This document shows, piece after piece, positions 47,141-56,739 of a DNA stretch of 64,000 nt (within the stretch, counting starts at the first letter, position 1; every line of letters begins with the position of its first letter). Where the stretch lies: the NCBI GenBank assembly GCA_028583405.1, contig CM053248.1:20019139-20083138 (forward strand), read 5' to 3'. Source of the stretch: Pogonophryne albipinna (taxonomy: Eukaryota > Chordata > Actinopteri > Perciformes > Artedidraconidae). The translations under genes were made by a program, and so were the position numbers. The notes under the pieces are model-generated. The model ran no database searches. It was not told where the DNA came from and saw only the letters and a list, made by a program, of their open reading frames with translations.

Positions 47141-47188
47141 ACGAGCTGACAGGAAGCCTAAAACTCTAACAACCACAACATTGCAAAG
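47141..47188 (+). CDS. THAP gene exon 2 (putative)
   Basis: The acceptor cttcccaacag precedes 47141 and the donor AAAG|GTGAGT follows 47188. In the phase set by exon 1 it reads RRADRKPKTLTTTTLQ, which continues the basic stretch expected after the 'WI.A.R' of a THAP domain. The expected 'C..HF' that completes zinc binding is missing. A strong acceptor (polypyrimidine plus ttgcag) lies at 47238-47248. The open frame after it (to 47450) is antisense to the YqaJ coding exon and is probably not the original exon. Confidence 0.5.
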
Positions 47189-47246
47189 GTGAGTAAATGT
47201 AAATTAAAAACGATTCACAATTTTTTAATTTCTTCTTCTTTCTTGC

Positions 47247-48140
47247 AGTGAGGTGAAGCTGACCTTGCACTTGGTGCCAGTAAGGATGTTCCTCACGCAG
47301 GCTGAATGTTTCTCCCTCCTTACTGACACAGAAGCCCTTGATTTGCAATGCTTCACTAATTGTCATTTCCCTGGCTCCGTGGGGACACTTTACCTCCAGC
47401 ACAGCGGAAGACCCTACCAGACCATCTGGAGATGCCCCCAACTCTCCTGATTGGGAGAGCCACAAACCTGACTCATGGACCTGCATCTGGGTTGCAGTGG
47501 TGAATGCCCTGACGCCCTCACATTCATTCATAGTCCCCCACTGTACAGACAAAACACCATCAAGGGCCTGTTGTTGCCCTAGCACCCTGGCAATAAGGGA
47601 AGCAGTCACACGCTTTGACCTCAGGACAGCTCCAAAGTTGCTGGCAGTCAACCTTCCTTTCCTGAACAAATGCCAGTTTGGGTTGGTTCGCTGACCAGTG
47701 GTAGCCACATGAATTGCCCTCTGTTGCTCCTCAGACAATGCCATGCTTGCCACAATTGCCTCAGGTCCCTGATGCCCAACAGATTTGAGAATTTCAGGAA
47801 CAGTAAGTGTTTCCAAGCTGTAGTGTTCCTCTTCTGGCTCGGGGGAGAGAAGCCAAGAAATTCCTGAGAACCTGTCCCCGAGTCTGTCCCTCAGCCAGTC
47901 ACGATCTTCGGAGGTGGGCTCTCTTGTCAGCGGGTTGAATGACTTATTGGTTGGAGGAAATAGCTCCTCCACTGAATGCGTACGTTTAGCTGCCTTTGGC
48001 TTCTTCCACTGACAGGGGGAGTCAGTGCAGCTGAAATTGTGGATGGCAAAGATGGCTAATGCAGACGCATGACTGCATTTCCATTCTCCACGTGGGCATT
48101 CACATTTTGTGGAGAGAATTCCCTCTTCTCCTGTAGATAC
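47247..48140 (-). CDS. SWIM zinc finger plus YqaJ-type nuclease, main exon
   Basis: The exon starts after the acceptor CCACCACCACAG at 48140 and is open for about 298 codons. Near its N-terminus is a SWIM finger, CECPRGEWKCSH (C-x-C...C-x-H). The YqaJ/lambda-exonuclease-like fold follows with its known signature order: RKGRLTASNFG, WGTMNE (Glu), GASPDGLVG (Asp), VLEVKCP (Glu-x-Lys) and YWHQVQGQLHLT (Gln). All expected metal-binding and catalytic positions are present, so the nuclease core looks intact. Open sequence beyond 47247 is low-complexity KKKKLKN read-through, so the domain's last strand/helix exon is missing. It is convergent with the THAP gene, and the L2 LINE lies in the upstream intron. 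It is a transposon gene rather than a host gene. Confidence 0.8.
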
Positions 48141-48276
48141 CTGTGGTGGTGGGATTGTTTTATTATTTAAAATATATTTACATTTGTAATGCCTTCCCAA
48201 TTATCCCTTTAATTGTTTATAGCCTACTGTATGTTTATTTCATGGATATTTCTGTGTTTTCTGGTGTGTAATATTT

Positions 48277-49370
48277 GTAATCTTGGGGCCTCTTCTCTTT
48301 AACATCTACATGCTACCACTGGCTCAGATAATGAAGAACAACAAAATAAGTTACCATAGCTATGCAGATGACACACACATTTACGTAACCATTTCACCAG
48401 GAGACTATGCTCCAATTCAAACACTGAGTAAGTGCATTGAACAAATCAATGACTGGATGTGTCAGAACTTTCTCCAATTAAACAAAGATAAAACTGAGGT
48501 TTTTGGAGCCAAGGCAGAACGTATAAAAGTTAGCGCTGAGCTTCAGTCTGCAATGTTCAAAACAACAGATGAACCCAGAAATCTATGTATAGTCATGGAC
48601 TCTGACCTGAGTTTCAACAGTCACATTAAAACAGTTACTAAATCAGCCTACTATCACCTAAAGAATATATCTAGGATTAAAAGACTAATGTCACAGCAGG
48701 ATTTGGAAAAACTTGTCCATGCTTTTATCTTCAGTAGACTCGACTACTGCAATGGTGTCTTCACAGGTCTCACTAAAAAATCTATTAGAAAGCTGCAGCT
48801 GATTCAGAACGCTGCTGCTCGAGTCCTCACTAACACTAAGAAAGTGGATCACATCACTCCTGTTTTGAAGTCTTTACACTGGCTTTCAGTGTGTTAAAGA
48901 ATAGATTTCAAAATACTACTGCTGGTTTATAAAGCTTTGAATGGTTTAGGCCCAAAATACATTTCTGACCTCCTGCTAAATTATGAACCATCCAGATCTC
49001 TCAGGTCTTCAGGGACTGGTCAGCTTTCTGTCCCCAGAGTCAGAACTAAACATGATAAAGCAGCGTTCAGTTATTATGCTCCAAATATCTGGAACAAACT
49101 CCCAGAAACCTGCAGGTCCGCTGCAACTCTGACTACTTTTAAATCCAGACTAAAGACTTTTCTTTTTGTCGCTGCTTTTAATTGAACTATTCATATCTTA
49201 GACTGCACTGTAACTTTTATCCATGTATTTTTTCTTTTAATGTTTATTTTATTAGCTTTTCTTTTTAATGACTGATTTTAAATGCCATTTTCTTAATGTC
49301 TTTCATTTTTTGTAAAGCACTTTGAATTGCCTTGTGTTGAAAAGTGCTATATAAATAAACTTGTCTTGCC
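48277..49370 (+). mobile_element. L2-type LINE insertion, 5' truncated
   Basis: It begins within the RT 'GSVLGPLLF' motif (48277) and ends in the L2 3' terminus with AAAGTGCTATATAAATAAAC and a ttgtcttgcc tail. It lies in an intron of the minus-strand YqaJ gene, so it may be spliced out. Confidence 0.85.
48283..49185 (+). pseudogene. L2 reverse transcriptase, C-terminal two-thirds with one stop
   Basis: It encodes [13 protein letters not shown], the catalytic [10 protein letters not shown] motif, [36 protein letters not shown] and LKSLHWL, the classical L2/CR1-group order in fish. A single in-frame TAA at 48895-48897 interrupts it, and the same frame then continues to 49185 (RTKHDKAAFSYYAPNIWNKL). 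The endonuclease and first RT motifs are lost by 5' truncation, so it cannot act alone. Confidence 0.88.
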
Positions 49371-49455
49371 TAATAAAGATTTCATGTGACACATAAAATG
49401 GATTTGTTGATGGGAATTAATGTGAATAAATTAACTCTCGGTTAACGGTACTCAC

Positions 49456-49624
49456 CGACACTATAAACCTTGTCCCTCATGCTAGCCCTGACAACACCGG
49501 TAAGCACACCTTCATCTAGGCTGCACTGTTTTACGTGCCCTGACTTGTAGTGGTTCTCTCCTCTATCTACACTCTTCTTGTCATCTTTGTAAAACGATAT
49601 CAGACAGGTAATTGACACAGCCAT
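49456..49624 (-). CDS. First exon of the SWIM-YqaJ gene
   Basis: It starts MAVSITCLISFYKDD at 49624 and continues through SGHVKQCSLDEG and VVRASMRDKVYSV to a good donor, G|GTGAGTACC, at 49456 (phase 1). In related SWIM-YqaJ proteins a similar 'SGHV..C......V.ASM.D..Y.V' segment precedes the SWIM finger, so this is the natural upstream exon of 47247-48140. The joining intron holds the L2 insertion. A small additional exon near 48150-48200 cannot be excluded. No promoter motif was identified. Confidence 0.65.
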
Positions 49625-50544
49625 GACTTCTAGTTAAATTCAGTGTGGCTCAAATGAAAAGCTTTGTTAAAATATGCAAGCACACGAAAGTCAAAGTCAG
49701 CTTTATTGTCAAAAATTCTACATGTGTTATACATCCAGAAATATCGAAATATCGTTTCCCACAGTGTGACATGTATACATAAAACAAAACAAAAAGGGCC
49801 TAGATAAACGTGGTATACATTAAACAAATCAAATAGGGCCTAGATAACCGGGGTATACAGTTTAAAATGTTAATATATTTAAAGTGTTCAAAGTGCAGTT
49901 TCAGTGCAAGTCAGTTGAAACGATCTTAAGTTGGCGTGACGTTGAAGTCGTGCGACCCTGCTGCTGTACTGGCTTGTAGTTCGTTTATAGCATAACGTTA
50001 GCATTTCGCTTTTGGCGACTAGATTTATGATTCAAAAATTATAAAAGTAGGGTAGACATGTGGAGATTATCCGGCTGAACAAAACGTGATCCCTCTCTTA
50101 AATGTGTGTCAACCACAGACCTTATTTTGAGCTATTTTCCAAAATCCTATGGAGAATTTGCATTGGTTTTTCACGAAGGAACCGGAAGAAGTTTACTTCC
50201 GGGTTTTACGACGCGTCACTGCGGTTCTCTATAGCGGGCCCTCTGTGAATGTACAAGGGACCAACAAGCTCTCCCGTCTTCACATAACGCGCAGAGACGG
50301 CATTTAACCCTTCACATTCCAACAGAAACTGAACAGGCAGATTCGAAGAATTTATTTCTTTGGAAATGTTATTTGAAATACAATTAAATCAAGTTATTTT
50401 GGTAAAACTAATGAAAAATGTAACAACAAAAACATATTTAAAAAAAAACTTTTTTTTTTAATGTTTTCAAATATTATTTTTTAGAATATCTTAGGCCCTC
50501 ACAGAGGGCCTAGAGGGCCCTGACGGCTCGCCACTGGTGCTGGG

Positions 50545-51890
50545 ACTTTGTTCTTGTCCCAGTAGGGTCACTGAGCTTTCACCTTGTTGTCTACACAGTC
50601 TGATTGCTTTTTCTGCTGTTGTCTAGCCGATCAGCTTGGATCAGGTATCTGATACCAAACAGTCTGATGGGAAATCTGCTCATCTGGTCCTTTGCATTTT
50701 GATTTCTAATCAAGTCATTTTCATTTAGTGAAGCTAATCATTACCTTGGATCGTGATGGCACGGGCAGAAGATTAAAAACATATTACAATGGAATTATCA
50801 TTGAATATATAATTGATTTTATTATATAACAAATTGGATCTTTTCCAATTCAATAATTGTAAAGATTCTGTAGTATATTTAACTGTGCAATACTGCAAGT
50901 GTATGGAGGTTTAAAAAAAATACATTAACAGAAAAAAAATCTGCTTATCAAGCGGCCCATTAAACCATGACTCACACCATTATTCATTATATTATGTACA
51001 CCTGCGCCTTTCTTACTGTGACATGTCAACATTTCTTCTACCACATGGTCAAGATGTCAGCTCATTAAACATCATCAGCACCATCAGACATTCTGCCTCT
51101 CCATCTGCAGTAATAAACCTTTATTACAGCCTGTGTACAACACTTCCTTATGCTGCTTGAAGTCCATTACTCTCCCTGAGCTGTGTGTCCGGGCTGCTGC
51201 TGCCAGATCGCCTCCCAAACAACAATAACCTCACAGTTGGCTTGTTTACAACCTATATTAAATTGCATAATCTCAATTTTTACTTTCGTAAGTAGGCCTA
51301 CACCGTTTTAAGAGCCGATGAAAATCATAGCAAAAACTAGACCTAAAATTGTATAAATCAGAATTCACTTTAAAAACGAAACGATTGAAGGGAGGTGAAG
51401 AGGGTGTCATTTACCTTTCTTGCAAAATGTCGACCAAGCTAATTAAATACAACACATGTCATTATACTATGTATTGTTATACTTCAGGATTTTGTCTAAA
51501 CCGGGTAACAGGGTCGCTGCGCCATCTTACTTTTGATGTGCGCCCTCATACTAAAATGCAGATTTTGCAGAAGTGATGCCATAACAGTATTTTGGTTTGT
51601 CAAAAATGTTGCGTTAATGTTTACGTTTGCGGTGCCATCTTTTATACGGGAGTCATGTTCTCGCGAGAATTTATATATGTTATACAAGATCAGCGCCCTC
51701 ATACTATATTTTTATAGAAAAAACCCTGTACTGTAGAATAGTATATAACTTTACTTGTACAAACACAAAACAACTTGTTTCACATAGAAAAGCTCTCACC
51801 TTTTCATATGGAAATGATGAGTCCTGGTTTTAGACTTGCCTTATAATACATGCAATTTACCTTACATCGACTTTAATACCGTAGGCCAAC
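50545..51890. other. Non-coding stretch, nothing recognised
   Basis: A few short frames without motifs. The phrase gcgccctcatacta occurs at about 51541 and 51693. No boundaries were found. Confidence 0.45.
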
Positions 51891-52410
51891 ACACTCTCAC
51901 TCCATAATCGTCCAGGAGCGACGTTTGGTCAGTGTCCATGGCGTGCAGTTGTGACGCTCCTAGGCTCCTTCAGCTTCATAAAGGGACGCAAATAGCTTTC
52001 AACTGATTGCAATGTATTCCCATCTGCGGCGGGATTTGACGCTCATGGAAGCACGGCATTCATTTGTGTCGGCTGCCCTTAAAGGCAATGTGAGCATCCA
52101 TTCTCATTGGATAACGGAGAATTGTACACCCGGAAGTAAGTATTCCCCTTACTGTCGATTGATTTTACAGCGATATCTGCACTACTCATCGACTAAAAAA
52201 CACCAGATTATCCTTGTTAATTACACAACATTGATTGGTTTAAATTGTGTGCAATGCTTTTGTATTTTTCCCCTTCGACTCGGAGAAACAAATATTTTTT
52301 CGGAGTAAAGGATGGCAGAACACTACACTACCCAGAATCCCCAGCTATCGTTTGGACTACACCATGTGCTCTGTTTGACAAACCCCGTTTTTTTTCACCA
52401 TTCATTCCAA

Positions 52411-54338
52411 ATCATTATCCACCAGCGATATCCGTAATGAGCTACCTCCGTGCATTACCACAGCATCTGGCACTATATCGGACAGGGCTACTATGCTAAA
52501 TTGCTTTAATGAGCATTTTGTGTCCTGTGGTTCTCTATTTGATTATGTCACTAACTCTGCTTCTGTGAACACTACAGTATGTGACTCTGAAAAACGTGTG
52601 TTGGAAAACCCTTTTAGTGTTACCCCTTTTACTGTTGATGTTGTTCGTGAAGCTTTAACCAAGTTAGATCCTAAGAAACCGGCTGGCCCGGACAACGTAG
52701 AACCTTTCTTTTTAAAGATAGCTGCAGATGTTATTGCTCCACCTCTCACTACTCTTTTTAACCTCTCCCTCAGCTCAAACACAATTCCAAAATTGTGGAA
52801 GTCAGCGTATGTCCTGCCTTTGCTAAAAGGAGGGGAGGCCACCTTATTAAATAACTATAGGCCAATCTGTAAGTTGTCAGTTCTGGCTAAGGTTCTTGAA
52901 CGCCTAGTGAGTGAACAGGTAAAGGTGTTTTTATGTACAAATGACATCCTGTCTAAACATCAGTCAGGCTTCAGAAAGCAACACAGCACCATCACTGCCA
53001 CAATGAAAGTGTTGAATGATGTGGCGAGTATTTTAGATAATAAGCAGAGTTGTGCAGCTCTATTTATTGACCTTTCAAAAGCGTTTGACACCGTCGATCA
53101 TCACATTTTAAAGCAGAGGCTACTCAGTATAGGCATGTCCAGCCATGCAGTAGGGTGGTTTGTAAACTACCTCTCTGAAAGGTCCCAATGTGTTCACTTT
53201 GATGGGCTGTCTTCTGAGTGGTTGAACATTGCAAATGGTGTTCCCCAAGGTTCTGTTTTAGGTCCACTTTTATTCTCCATCTACATCAACAGTTTACGTG
53301 AAAATGTCGATGGAGCAACCTTACATTTTTATGAGGACGATACCGTGATGTACTGTGCAGGTCCCTCCATTAAGGAGGCTGGTGTTAAATTACAGGCTGT
53401 TTTTAACATTATTCAGACTCAGCTCTCTGAACTAAAGCTTCTTTTAAATGTTGAGAAAACCAAGGTAATGCTCTTTTCTAAAGCTAAAAAGACACCAGAG
53501 CCTGTTTTAGATATTGTAACTACGCAAGGAATAAAACTTGAAGTAGTTACCTGTTACAAATACCTTGGTATCTGGCTTGATGATTGTCTCACTTTTAAAC
53601 TTCATGTCAATAACCTGCTTAAAAAGCTGAGGGTTAGGCTAGGTTTCTTCTACAGGAACAAGTCCTGTTTCTCGCTTGAGGGCAGGAAAAGGCTAGTCAC
53701 TGTGACCTTTTTACCTGTGCTGGACTATGGTGATTTGATGTATATGAATGCACCTGCCAATTGCCTGGTCAAGTTAGATGCTGCCTATCACAGCGCACTG
53801 AGATTTGTGACAAACTGTAAAGCATTAACCCATCACTGTACCCTGTATGCAAAGGCTGGTTTGCTTTCACTAACTGTATGGAGGCTCAGTCATTGGTACA
53901 TTTTTATATACAAAGCCATGTTAGGGAAACTTCCATCCTACATCTGCTCCCTGATCTCACGGAAAATTGTAAGTGGCTACTGCCTGAGATTGAATGCTGT
54001 GGTTTTATTAAATGTGCCAACTGCTAGGACTGTCTTAGGGAAGACAGCTTTTAGATGCGCAGCTCCTCTGTCTTGGAATAGTTTGCAAATTAAATGGAAA
54101 CTGAACAATCTGGTGCCACTAAATGTTTTTAAAGCTCGGTTGGATGCTAGTCAATCGGAAGCTATTGGTACCTGTTTATGTGGATAATTATGTAAATGAT
54201 GCTGTATGATGTCCTTTTGTTGTTCTATTTATGTTTTTCTGTTTCATGTGGAACTACTTGAGCAGGTCTCCCTTGAAAAAGAGATCAATGATCTCAATGG
54301 GATTCATCTGTATAAATAAAGGTTTGAAATGAAATGAA
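52411..54338 (+). mobile_element. 5'-truncated LINE (CR1/L2/Rex1-like group)
   Basis: Both boundaries are set by comparison with the uninterrupted copy at about 38257-38275. The 3' terminus is TTAAATAAAGG-like (tataaataaaggtttgaaat) followed by a gaaat repeat, the same as at 32300-32319. No long TSD is visible. The long intact frame indicates a young insertion. Confidence 0.88.
52412..54187 (+). CDS. LINE reverse transcriptase, open but 5' truncated
   Basis: The frame is open from the insertion boundary. The first ATG is at 52493, giving 564 residues. In order from that ATG: KKPAGPDNV (61-69), NYRPI (121-125), HQSGFRKQHST (about 156-166), motif A FIDLSKAFDTVDHH (191-204), motif B NGVPQGSVLGPLL (248-260), motif C FYEDD (279-283), then the thumb region and a C-terminal FLPVLDYGDLMYMNA / FRCAAPLSWNSL block. 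It lacks the endonuclease. Motif C is normally YADD; here Ala is replaced by Glu, which could disable catalysis. No other lesion was seen. It normally copies LINE RNA at a nicked target. Confidence 0.88.
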   Translation, partial: SLSTSDIRNELPPCITTASGTISDRATMLNCFNEHFVSCGSLFDYVTNSASVNTTVCDSEKRVLENPFSVTPFTVDVVREALTKLDPKKPAGPDNVEPFFLKIAADVIAPPLTTLFNLSLSSNTIPKLWKSAYVLPLLKGGEATLLNNYRPICKLSVLAKVLERLVSEQVKVFLCTNDILSKHQSGFRKQHSTITATMKVLNDVASILDNKQSCAALFIDLSKAFDTVDHHILKQRLLSIGMSSHAVGWFVNYLSERSQCVHFDGLSSEWLNIANGVPQGSVLGPLLFSIYINSLRENVDGATLHFYEDDTVMYCAGPSIKEAGVKLQAVFNIIQTQLSELKLLLNVEKTKVMLFSKAKKTPEPVLDIVTTQGIKLEVVTCYKYLGIWLDDCLTFKLHVNNLLKKLRVRLGFFYRNKSCFSLEGRKRLVTVTFLPVLDYGDLMYMNAPANCLVKLDAAYHSALRFVTNCKALTHHCTLYAKAGLLSLTVWRLSHWYIFIYKAMLGKLPSYICSLISRKIVSGYCLRLNAVVLLNVPTARTVLGKTAFRCAAPLSWNSLQIKWKLNNLVPLNVFKARLDASQSEAIGTCLCG

Positions 54339-55362
54339 ATGGCTGGCGTCTATGTCACGTGATCTTCAAATTTCTCCCTGCAGAAAAAAAAAACATGGCC
54401 GAACTTCGTTTTATTCTCGGTGGAAAATGCCTATTTTAAAGTTAGTTTGGCCATTAAAATGCGTTTTGATGTCATTTGATGCGAGAAATATGAGTTGTTA
54501 TTTCAGATTATGTGTGCAGTGGATGTACATGATCTTTAGTTTGCTCGTTATTACGAAGATTACTTCAGGAAATTGCGTCCATAGAACGTTTTCATTGTTA
54601 CCAAGGTGGTTGCTAGGGACGCTGCTATCGATATTATTTCTGTTATGTTGTGTAACTGTTTAATGGTGTTATCTTTATTGCTACCCCCTTCCCCGTCAAT
54701 GTATAGTGTTGGTCCACAGCGCAAACATATTAGTTTAACAAAATCCGCATCTAAGGATAGCCTACGTTATTTTCCCCTGTGCAATTCCAGTCTCACATCT
54801 CACAGCACATCGTCATTAACAAATACCGGAAACAGACCGAAAACATTTTAAAAAAATAAATAAAATAAAACTGTGCTTGCTTTTCTCTTTGAAAGTCATC
54901 ACATACCGGCATTGTAATACACGGTTCGGCTGCATTACATATTACATATCTGCCGTAGTTCTGTATTTATAGAGCCCTGATGAGAAGACTTCTAGACAAA
55001 CATGAGGAACTGAAAACGTGACGTGGATCATAAATATATCAGCCATTAAACAACATCTTACATTTCTTTTCACACAATACGTCTCCTTGCAGTATCAACA
55101 CTAATTCGGCTGACTTTTATATTTGATCCAATTGGTAGATAGGCTGTATTTACACCATAAAGGTGCACAGCTGATATAAAGGGACACCTAGTGGTTAAAG
55201 CATGTTATTGAATTTCATTATTTTTATTATTAGATATTAATAGGATCCCTATAAAGTATATTCATTACTCGTTATTCTCTACTAATAGTTAATTAAAGAC
55301 TGTATATAATGACTATTTTGCACATCCCTTTCAAGATTTTCTAAGGTTTATTGACATATCAT

Positions 55363-56284
55363 ATAGGCCTTCACAACTATGGTGTAGTTATGCATTGAAT
55401 TAAAAACTTGGGTCGCAGGTTCCTCAATAGTGCATTACAAGACATCTATCAATATTTGTGCATACCTCCAGCAATGTTAACTATGTTGAAGCACTTATTT
55501 TAACTGATATTATACATAATGTATTATACTCTTATAAGATGTATGTAGATATTTCATCTCCGGCCTTGTCAGGTATTGAACAATCAATAAATAAAGAACA
55601 CAGAATTGTTAAATATAAAACACAGAATTTTTGTGATTATACTAAATGATTTACAAATAAACACCACTGCATATTTAACTGTTACACATGCTGATGTAAC
55701 GCAAATGTTCCAACTTGGGATCAATAAAGTATATCTTATCTTAAGCTGATCGATGGCTACTGCCATATTTGCAAAATTTGCCTCTGAACCTTGACAAGTG
55801 CATGTTTCAGGCTTATCAATTAATGTAATGTTATCAATTAACAACAGGGGTCACAAACATAAGACCAGCTGTTAAATAAAGGTCTTCTGACCTTAGCTGG
55901 CATGTGTGTATATATATTAATGCTGCCCATTATGGGCACAAGCAATGTTCACCCATTTATTAATTATATGTTTTAAATGTGAGTGTTTCCTATCCCCTAA
56001 ACCTCCAGGGATGTACACAGTTTAATACTGGCAACTTCTTATTATGGGAAATACGAAAACGTCTTTTAAAACTACAACTCCCAGTAGAGACGTGCCATAG
56101 ATAGAGAACATGTTGCGAAACAGAATAGCCAGCATGTGTAGTTCTGGGGACGGGGTGGGGGAGGGGGGGACGCAGTGGACCCGTTCAAATCCAGTTTTGG
56201 ACAGTCTGCCGTGGTTCCATCCCATTTCAAGTGCTGTTCGAGGCTCGGAGTAACCCTCGGAGCACACTCTCCAATCACAGCTTG
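55363..56284. other. Non-coding stretch with a possible LINE tail
   Basis: TTGGGATCAATAAAGTATAT followed by cttatctta at 55712-55742 looks like the 3' tail of a fish LINE. Nothing else was recognised. Confidence 0.4.
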
Positions 56285-56662
56285 AGGACGATCACGGGGT
56301 TTGTCAAACAGAGCACATGGTGTATTCCAAACGATAGCTGGGGATTCTGGGTAGTGTAGTGTCTTCTGCCATCCTTTACTCCGAAAAAATATTTGTTTCT
56401 CCGAATCGAAGGGGAAAAATACAAATGCATTGCACACAATTTAAACCAATCAATGTTGTGTAATTAACAAGGATAATCTGGTGTTTTTTAGTCGATGAGT
56501 AGTGCAGATATCACTGTAAAATCAATAGACAGTAAGGGGAATACTTACTTCCGGGTGTACAATTCTCCGTTATCCAATGAGAATGGACGCTCACATTGCC
56601 TTTAAGGGCAGCCGACACAAACGAATGCCGTGCTTCCATGAGCGTCAAATCCCGCCGCAGCC
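56285..56662 (-). repeat. 1.4-kb repeat, third copy, truncated and inverted
   Basis: The minus strand follows the first ~330-350 bp of 52020-52390, from tgcggcgggatttgacgctc to gacaaaccccg, then diverges. It adjoins the DIRS remnant at 56740. Confidence 0.8.
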
Positions 56663-56739
56663 CGCAGCATAGGGCCCGGGAAAGGCGAAGGCGCATCACG
56701 TCCGGGGAGGGGGTCAGATGCCAATTGACCCACAACCCC

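Larger units (their letters stand above)
45802..50234. mobile_element. DNA transposon with THAP and SWIM-YqaJ genes (ISL2EU/IS4EU-like)
   Basis: Long terminal inverted repeats of about 150 bp (45802-45985 and 50045-50234) start AGAGAACCGCAGTGACGCG. Both ends lie in CTATAG, compatible with a 2-bp AT or TA TSD. Inside are a plus-strand THAP gene start (46355, 47141) and a convergent minus-strand SWIM-YqaJ nuclease gene (49624 to 47247). From family knowledge, pairing a THAP-type transposase with a YqaJ nuclease is a trait of ISL2EU/IS4EU elements. No DDE catalytic domain was found. An L2 LINE interrupts an intron at 48277-49370. Confidence 0.7.
44990..50536. mobile_element. Large hAT-type element enclosing a second transposon
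   Basis: The ends are CAGTGGTGAGCCGTGAC and ACGGCTCGCCACTG, with the perfect 8-bp TSD gtgctggg (44982-44989 and 50537-50544). Only the outer ~800 bp (left) and ~300 bp (right) belong to it, and the rest is the 45802-50234 transposon. A possible transposase start on the minus strand lies at about 45260-45435. Confidence 0.88.
52029..55362 (+). repeat. 1.4-kb dispersed repeat, second copy, split by a LINE
   Basis: 52029-52410 and 54339-55362 together match 37907-39293 nearly base for base. The LINE occupies the gap between cattccaa and atggctggcg. A 2-bp deletion (gcagaacactac versus gcagaaaacaccac) breaks the short frame shared with the other copies. Confidence 0.85.

Noticed and set aside
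47338..47694. 118-codon plus-strand frame
   Set aside because: Antisense to the conserved YqaJ nuclease exon, which has all family motifs on the minus strand.
54334..54663. 109-codon plus frame after the LINE
   Set aside because: Lies in the 3' part of the 1.4-kb repeat, shared with 38385-38582 only by repeat identity. No recognisable domain.
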